A DNA stretch of 25,819 nt from CBDUVZ01 sp965370805. Lineage in GTDB: Bacteria > Hydrothermota > Tepidihabitantia > Tepidihabitantales > Tepidihabitantaceae. The notes under the pieces are model-generated. The model was not told where the DNA came from. It ran no database searches and saw nothing but the letters and a program-made list of their open reading frames with translations. Position 1 is the stretch's first letter, and the number at the start of each line of letters is the position of its first letter. This document shows positions 21,928-25,819 of this stretch, in pieces. Position numbers and translations under genes: made by a program. The stretch lies in assembly GCA_965370805.1 (NCBI GenBank), contig CBDUVZ010000033.1, positions 1 to 25,819 of the forward strand, given 5' to 3'.

Positions 21928-22686
21928 ATGGATGAAGCAATCCCGGTCCTGGACGCCTTCTTCTCCGAGTACCTCGGGTGCGACATCCGGGATATTGTGC
22001 CCGGCCACACCTGCATCACGGCCACTCCCCGACGCGAACAACGCGAGCTCCACCACCCGGACAGCTTCGCGCTCTGGATGCTCATCGCCCAGAGCCGGTG
22101 CGCCATCTCGGTCCACGGCCCGCTGCTCCGAACGGTATCGAAAATCGCCCACGGCCTCGGCATCGAAGGATTCCGCCACCCGCTCGCGGTCAAACGCTTC
22201 GTCGTTGCCGTGACCCGGGGACTGGGACTGCGCGAAGGCATCTCCTCCACCTCCGGCCCGGTCCTCTACTGCACGAACACGACGCTCCGTCCGGCGCGAC
22301 TCCACCCCTGCCGGCCGGTGACGCCCGCGGACCTGCCCGCAGTCCGGGCCACCGGCCTCTACGACTCGTCGCTAGAACAGAGCGTCACGGACGGCACCTG
22401 CTTTGCCGCCTTCGACGACGGCCGGCCGGTATCGCTCGCCGGGACACTCGCCGTGCCCCACATGGCGGACTCGGTCGCGGACATGCACATCCCCGGCACA
22501 ATCGCAACGCACCGCCGGCGCGGGTTCGGCCGGACCGCGGTCTCCCACGCCACCGGCGCGGTCATCGACCGGAACCGCGTCCCGGTCTACCTCACCTCGG
22601 ACCGCAACGCCGCCTCGGTCGAAACCGCGCACTCGGTCGGCTACCGCGAATACGGCTGGCAGTTCCGCGTCCGCCTGCCCGACTGA
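21928..22686 (+). CDS. GNAT-family N-acetyltransferase
   Basis: A 252-residue protein. The C-terminal 120 residues are a GNAT fold: the acyl-CoA-binding motif reads HIPGTIATHRRRGFGRTAVSHAT (R/Q-x-x-G-x-G/A type) and the last part reads VPVYLTSDRNAASVETAHSVGYREYGWQFRV, a classic motif B ending. The N-terminal 120 residues form a separate domain of the kind seen in two-domain GNATs. The acceptor substrate cannot be deduced. A GGAG ribosome site precedes the ATG, 9 bases after the YfiM-like stop, in keeping with an internal operon gene. Confidence 0.88.
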   Translation: MDEAIPVLDAFFSEYLGCDIRDIVPGHTCITATPRREQRELHHPDSFALWMLIAQSRCAISVHGPLLRTVSKIAHGLGIEGFRHPLAVKRFVVAVTRGLGLREGISSTSGPVLYCTNTTLRPARLHPCRPVTPADLPAVRATGLYDSSLEQSVTDGTCFAAFDDGRPVSLAGTLAVPHMADSVADMHIPGTIATHRRRGFGRTAVSHATGAVIDRNRVPVYLTSDRNAASVETAHSVGYREYGWQFRVRLPD

Positions 22687-22830
22687 TACTGCAGTTCCGA
22701 GAGGCAGGTTGCGAGTTCGGACTCTGCCTTCTGCCTTCTCCTCCGTGTTGTGCCCTCCGAGAGCACTTTCCGCTCGTTCACTCGCTCCAATCATCTGTGG
22801 TTGTTTTCTCTTGGTGTCTTCTGCGCTTGA

Positions 22831-22862
22831 GATTGCCGCGTCACTCCGTTCCTCGCAATGAC
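22831..22862. repeat. REP-like palindrome, copy 3
   Basis: GATTGCCGCGTCACTCCGTTCCTCGCAATGACA: the outer arms ATTGC/GCAAT are as in copy 2 with a longer loop. It lies downstream of the acetyltransferase gene. Confidence 0.7.
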
Positions 22863-22977
22863 AATTCCCTTTGTGTTCTTTGTGTCTTCGTGGTAAGACT
22901 CCCTTCCGCTTCGCTCCTCCGCCTTGGCGCTCTTGGCGGCCTTGGCGGTTGTCTCTTCAGTCTTCTCCTGCGTCGGC

Positions 22978-23005
22978 TTGACACCCGCGGCAGTTGCGCT
23001 AATAT
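22978..23005 (+). promoter_or_regulatory. strong promoter, leaderless architecture
   Basis: TTGACA (22978-22983), 16-base spacer, TAATAT (23000-23005), then GCCCTC and the ATG at 23012. With a start site about 7 bases after the -10 box, the transcript would begin at or next to the ATG. Confidence 0.75.
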
Positions 23006-23011
23006 GCCCTC

Positions 23012-23482
23012 ATGGCACTCCACTGGCTGGAGGAAGAAAAGGCGCGGCGCGACGAGAAGATGTCACAAGTCAGCGCCAAAGTCCAGGGCAGACGCCACAA
23101 AGGCCAGCCCGTCCTCCGCCGCAAAGAGATGCTCGTGGAACAATGCCGGCAGATTGCGATTGAGTTCGCCCGCGAGACCGACTGGCGCTCCGACGACCGG
23201 GACCTCTCCCGCATCCTCGACCGCCGGCTCAACGACTGGAACGCCTTCCATGAATTCTACGTCTTCCCCAGCGGCGGCGGCGGGTTCTTCATCGCCATCC
23301 AGGAACGCATCAAGACGACGTTCTTCCTGACCAAGAAGACCGAACTCCGGGTTCAGGTCAAACTCGCCCCGACCGGCGGCAAACAGAAATCGATGACCTG
23401 GGTCATCCCCGAGTCCGGATTCAACGGCATGAAACTCCAGAAAGCGGTCAGCATGGCCTGGCGCGCCACCGGCTGGCTCTAA
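23012..23482 (+). CDS. hypothetical protein, 156 residues
   Basis: I do not recognise this protein. The first 60 residues are highly charged and helical (LEEEKARRDEKMSQVSAKVQGRRHKG), followed by a compact alpha/beta-looking part with FHEFYVFPSGGGGFFIAIQERIKTTFFLTKKTELRVQVKLAP and an end MSMAWRATGWL-like tail. It has no membrane segment and no cysteine cluster. The near-consensus promoter 7 bases upstream and the lack of a ribosome site point to a leaderless mRNA. It stands alone between two repeat mosaics; the strong promoter argues for a real, well expressed gene. Confidence 0.75.
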   Translation: MALHWLEEEKARRDEKMSQVSAKVQGRRHKGQPVLRRKEMLVEQCRQIAIEFARETDWRSDDRDLSRILDRRLNDWNAFHEFYVFPSGGGGFFIAIQERIKTTFFLTKKTELRVQVKLAPTGGKQKSMTWVIPESGFNGMKLQKAVSMAWRATGWL

Positions 23483-23752
23483 ACACCCCGGACCGGACGG
23501 AATCCAGACACCAACCGCCAAGGCTGAGGACCGAAGCGGAATGTAAACACCAAGGCACCAAGAACACCAAGAATAAGCAGCCACTGATGAACACGGATGA
23601 GAACGGGAATCCGAACTCGTCATTCGACACTCGACATTCGCAATTGCCTTGGCGGTTGTCTTTTCCGCCTTGGTCATTGGGATTTGGACCTTGGTCATTT
23701 CCTCACCCGGCGGGCTGTCACCCGACCGGGTCTTACTGTATAATGCCTGTCT
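23483..23752. repeat. repeat mosaic before the methyltransferase
   Basis: No gene seen. Contains ACCGCCAAGG (about 23514), AACACCAAGGCACCAAGAACACCAAG (about 23546), CACTGATGAACACGGATGAG (about 23582), CATTCGACACTCGACATTCGCAATT (about 23621), CCTTGGCGGTTG (23647) and TTGGTCATTGGGATTTGGACCTTGGTCATTTCC (23671-23702), the last shared with 6268. Confidence 0.8.
23715..23744 (+). promoter_or_regulatory. promoter of the methyltransferase gene
   Basis: A perfect TATAAT (23739-23744) sits 8 bases before the ATG at 23753; a weak -35 (CTGTCA, 23715-23720) is at an 18-base spacing. No ribosome site is present, again suggesting a leaderless mRNA. Confidence 0.6.
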
Positions 23753-24652
23753 ATGTCCGGCAATAATTTCCGCCCCGGGCCGCGCGGCCGGTTCAATCCC
23801 GCGTCTCATGCCGCCGAACGCCTGCCGCTGATGAGAATGCTTGAAGGCGTCTACCGCGTCTTCCCCGCGGTCCGAAGGACCGTCTACCGGGCCTGGTATC
23901 ACCACCTGACCGGGCTGGACAAAGCAGCCGAAGCGACCTTCACCAACTACGGCTACGCCCCGCTCGACCCCGGGACCCGGGAGCCCGACCTGCGCGAAGA
24001 AGACGAAGTCAACCGCTACTGCATTCAGCTCTACCACCACGTCGCCGGCGCGGTCGACCTGAGACAACGCGACGTTCTCGAAATCGGCTGCGGCAGAGGC
24101 GGCGGCGCATCCTACATCGCCCGCTCGCTCAACCCGGGCTCGGCAACCGGGATTGACATCGATACCAGGGCGATCGAATTCTGCAACCGGCACTACGCCG
24201 ACGCCGGGCTAACCTTCCGGCGCGGCGACGGCGAATTCCTGCCCTTCGGCGACGGCTCATTCGACGTCATTATCAACGTCGAGTCATCCCACTGCTACGG
24301 CTCGATGCGGCGCTTCCTCAACGAAGTCCACCGGACCCTGCGCCCGGGCGGCCACTTCCTCTTCGCCGACTTCCGGAGCAGGAAACACGTTCGCCCCCTG
24401 CGCGAACTCCTGAAGCGTACCGGGTTCGTTCTGGTCCGGGAACAGAAGATAACCCCGAACATCTTCCGGGCACTCGAACTGGACAACGAACGCAAACTCG
24501 CGCTGATACAGAAACGCGTGCCCGGCCTGCTGCGGGCGATATTCAGACAGTTCGCGGCAACGGAAGGCACGCCGACCTTCGAGTCATTCCGCAGCGGCAA
24601 CTGGGAATACCTCAGCTTCGTCCTGCGCAAAGACGGCACCGGGAGTGAGTAA
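23753..24652 (+). CDS. class I SAM-dependent methyltransferase
   Basis: A 299-residue methyltransferase. The SAM-binding motif I is VLEIGCGRGGGASYIARSL (about residues 107-125), followed by the acidic GIDIDTRAIEFCNRHY (motif II), GDGEFLPFGDGSFDVIINVESSHCYG (motifs post-II/III) and LRPGGHFLFADFR. The N-terminal 100 residues, basic with YRAWYHHLTG, and the SSHCYGSMRRFLNEV segment resemble the phthiotriol/sterol-type small-lipid methyltransferases, so a lipid or polyketide acceptor is plausible but unproven. An alternative start at Met22/Met27 would lose only a poorly structured, basic leader. It stands alone between repeat regions. Confidence 0.88.
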   Translation: MSGNNFRPGPRGRFNPASHAAERLPLMRMLEGVYRVFPAVRRTVYRAWYHHLTGLDKAAEATFTNYGYAPLDPGTREPDLREEDEVNRYCIQLYHHVAGAVDLRQRDVLEIGCGRGGGASYIARSLNPGSATGIDIDTRAIEFCNRHYADAGLTFRRGDGEFLPFGDGSFDVIINVESSHCYGSMRRFLNEVHRTLRPGGHFLFADFRSRKHVRPLRELLKRTGFVLVREQKITPNIFRALELDNERKLALIQKRVPGLLRAIFRQFAATEGTPTFESFRSGNWEYLSFVLRKDGTGSE

Positions 24653-25246
24653 CCACAGATAAACACGGACGGAGAAGTCAGAATGCAGAAGGCAGAACCG
24701 CAGACAGGAGATAACCGCCAAGGCCGCCAAGCACGCCAAGAGAGGAGTTGTCATTGCGAGCGGAGCGCGGCAATCTTCCCTCCTTCAATCTGCAATCCGA
24801 AATCTCAAATCGCCCTTGAACCCTTGGACCCCAGAACCCTGGAATCCTTGGACTCTTTCCTCTTGTCATTCGACACTCGGCATTCGGAATTGTCCTGGCC
24901 GCCAAGAGCACGAAGAGGAAGTAACCACAGATGGACACGGATGGACACTGATGAGGGCGGAAGTCCGAATTCGGCAATCGCCATTCGGAATTCGCCATTG
25001 TCTTGGCCGCCAAGCGGCAGGAACTGTCACCCCGACCGGAGCGGAGGGGTCTCTCAGGTCGTGTCAATTGCGCACGACGGACTGGGGTCGATGCCGCCGA
25101 GGCATGGGAGCGAAGCGACTGCGGCAATCTTCCTCATTTCATTCACCATTCGCAATTCGGCATTCGGCATTCCCTGATGGTCCGCAATCACCAATCTGAA
25201 ATCTACAATCGGAGAGGACGGTCGACAGCGGGCTGGTCTTCGGGGG
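24653..25246. repeat. large repeat mosaic, about 590 bp
   Basis: No gene seen. Contains AACCACAGATAAACACGGACGG (24651-24672), AACCGCCAAGGCCGCCAAG (24713), the REP-like palindrome (24750-24775), TCAATCTGCAATCCGAAATC (24785), CATTCGACACTCGGCATTCGGAATTG (24867-24892), AACCACAGATGGACACGGATGGACACTGATG (24923-24953), ATTCGGCAATCGCCATTCGGAATTCG (24968), a CCCCGACCGGAGCGGAGGGG palindrome (25030-25049), a GTCGTG/CACGAC stem (25058-25078), a partial REP copy (25107-25130) and ATTCGGCATTCGGCATTCC (25156). Most words are in reverse orientation to those at 5489-7671. Confidence 0.85.
24750..24775. repeat. REP-like palindrome, copy 4 (reverse orientation)
   Basis: GTCATTGCGAGCGGAGCGCGGCAATC is the reverse complement form of copy 2 with one or two changes. 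A partial fifth copy (GGGAGCGAAGCGACTGCGGCAATCT) is at 25107-25130. Confidence 0.75.
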
Positions 25247-25474
25247 CTAGAGCAGTTGCTCCAGTTCCTGGACAGTCAACTCAGCGTCCGCGAGGATGCG
25301 CTTGAGGACCTTGGGGTGAACAATCCTGCCGGCATGAATCGGCAAGGTAATCCGGCGGCCCGCTTCATTGCGGAATATCTGATGGCTCCCGGACTGGCGC
25401 ACAGACTTGAAGCCGGCTTTCTCGATTGCGCGGCGAATCTCGGCGGCGGTCCGGCGTGGCAGCCGGGGCGTCAT
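25247..25474 (-). CDS. hicA: HicA-family mRNA interferase toxin
   Basis: A 75-residue HicA/YcfA-type toxin with a dsRBD-like fold that cleaves mRNA. The catalytic His31 sits in the signature RQSGSHQIFRN, and RITLPIHAGRIVHPKVLKRIL matches the family's second half. Its ATG overlaps the stop of the upstream hicB-like gene as ATGA, so the antitoxin is made first (hicBA order). The gene appears intact and of normal length. Confidence 0.92.
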   Translation of the reverse strand: MTPRLPRRTAAEIRRAIEKAGFKSVRQSGSHQIFRNEAGRRITLPIHAGRIVHPKVLKRILADAELTVQELEQLL

Positions 25475-25695
25475 ACCGCCACTTCCAGCGTGGCGATATT
25501 CAGGATTTCCGGTTTGGGAATGGACTCGCCGTTCTCCAGACGGTCCTGAACGTGAAGGACGACTGCATCCTTCAGGTTGGTCAGAGCCTCCTCGTACGTC
25601 TCGCCCTGCGTGTAGCAGCCCTGCAGTTCCGGGCAGTAGGCGAAGTACCCGCTCTCATCCTTCTGGATGATGACAGGCAGATTGTAGCTTTGCAT
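25471..25695 (-). CDS. hicB: HicB-family antitoxin (short form)
   Basis: A 74-residue HicB-type antitoxin with the partial RNase H-like fold: YNLPVIIQKDESGYFAYCPELQGCYTQGETYEEALTNLKDAV is the family signature. The usual C-terminal DNA-binding domain (HTH or RHH) is absent, as in the short HicB/UPF0150 proteins, so autoregulation by operator binding is not obvious. The promoter sits 6 bases upstream of the ATG. It would neutralise the overlapping hicA product. Confidence 0.9.
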   Translation of the reverse strand: MQSYNLPVIIQKDESGYFAYCPELQGCYTQGETYEEALTNLKDAVVLHVQDRLENGESIPKPEILNIATLEVAV

Positions 25696-25701
25696 GTAAC
25701 C

Positions 25702-25729
25702 AGTCTATGCGGAATCCGAGACGAGTCAA
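25702..25729 (-). promoter_or_regulatory. promoter of hicBA, leaderless architecture
   Basis: On the - strand: TTGACT (25729-25724), 16-base spacer, TAGACT (25707-25702), then GGTTAC and the ATG at 25695. Spacer and distance to the start codon are the same as for the promoter at 22978. The remaining bases to 25819 contain repeat words (GGCAATCTACAATCG, ACCCTTGAATCCTGG) and no gene. Confidence 0.6.
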
Positions 25730-25819
25730 CCACCATCAACGGTCGGCAATCTACAATCGCACTCGGACCCTTGAATCCTGGGATCCTTCCTGTCTTCAGC
25801 GTTCAGCGGCGGGCGCTTG

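Larger units (their letters stand above)
22687..23011. repeat. repeat mosaic with a promoter at its right end
   Basis: No gene seen. Holds the 53-base block shared with 6127-6179 (22742-22794), the REP-like palindrome (22831-22862), TTTGTGTTCTTTGTGTCTTCGTGG (about 22870-22893) and CTTGGCGCTCTTGGCGGCCTTGGCGGTTG (22923-22951). Confidence 0.85.

Noticed and set aside
21978..23330. 450-residue + strand open frame
   Set aside because: It runs out of frame across the acetyltransferase, a repeat mosaic and the 156-residue gene, so it is a GC-rich shadow.
23063..24193. 376-residue - strand open frame
   Set aside because: It crosses two + strand genes and the repeat mosaic between them.

Overview
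The window is a GC-rich bacterial (possibly archaeal-influenced) fragment with no rRNA, tRNA or other phylogenetic marker. Intergenic DNA is packed with short dispersed repeat words in mosaics, the class I genes lie close to strong TTGACA/TATAAT-type promoters, and the main locus resembles anaerobic energy metabolism known from Thermococcales and uncultivated bacterial phyla. I infer an anaerobic bacterium of a candidate phylum (WOR-3/Stahlbacteria-like is a guess from memory of similar intergenic repeats, not something proven here).

Layout. 1-3393: an accessory block on the + strand: a possible 3' gene fragment, an amidohydrolase-2 family enzyme, a 440-residue unknown protein and a 186-residue unknown protein. 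3394-6330: gene-poor, mobile-element-like DNA, holding dispersed repeats, a 166-bp MITE-like element, an exact-period 12-bp tandem array of 24 units, a DDE transposase, and what looks like the cut-off head of a gene with its promoter. 6331-21368: one 18-gene operon on the - strand, about 15 kb. 21514-24652: four + strand genes (a YfiM/DUF2279-like protein, a GNAT acetyltransferase, an unknown protein, a methyltransferase) separated by repeat mosaics. 25247-25695: a hicBA toxin-antitoxin pair on the - strand.

The operon encodes, in transcription order: an iron-sulfur protein and an FAD/NAD(P)-binding subunit of the sulfhydrogenase beta/gamma type, a molybdopterin-oxidoreductase-like protein, a four-cluster ferredoxin, then the core of a group 4 membrane-bound [NiFe] hydrogenase (NuoH-, NuoB-, NuoC- and NuoD-like subunits with all four nickel cysteines), two NuoL-type antiporter-like subunits, an MbhD/MbhE-type protein, MrpB, MrpC, a MrpD-like third antiporter subunit, MrpE, MrpF, MrpG and a HycF/MbhN-like ferredoxin. 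It reads as a respiratory H2-evolving complex that pumps Na+ or H+, with a soluble electron-input arm able to bind NAD(P)H. The oddest point is that the molybdopterin subunit has Glu where formate dehydrogenases have the molybdenum-ligating Cys/Sec, so the arm may not oxidise formate.

Four to five transcription units share a promoter whose -10 box ends only 6-10 bases before the start codon, with no Shine-Dalgarno sequence, which points to leaderless mRNAs for first genes, while genes inside the operon start with ATGA overlaps or good ribosome sites.
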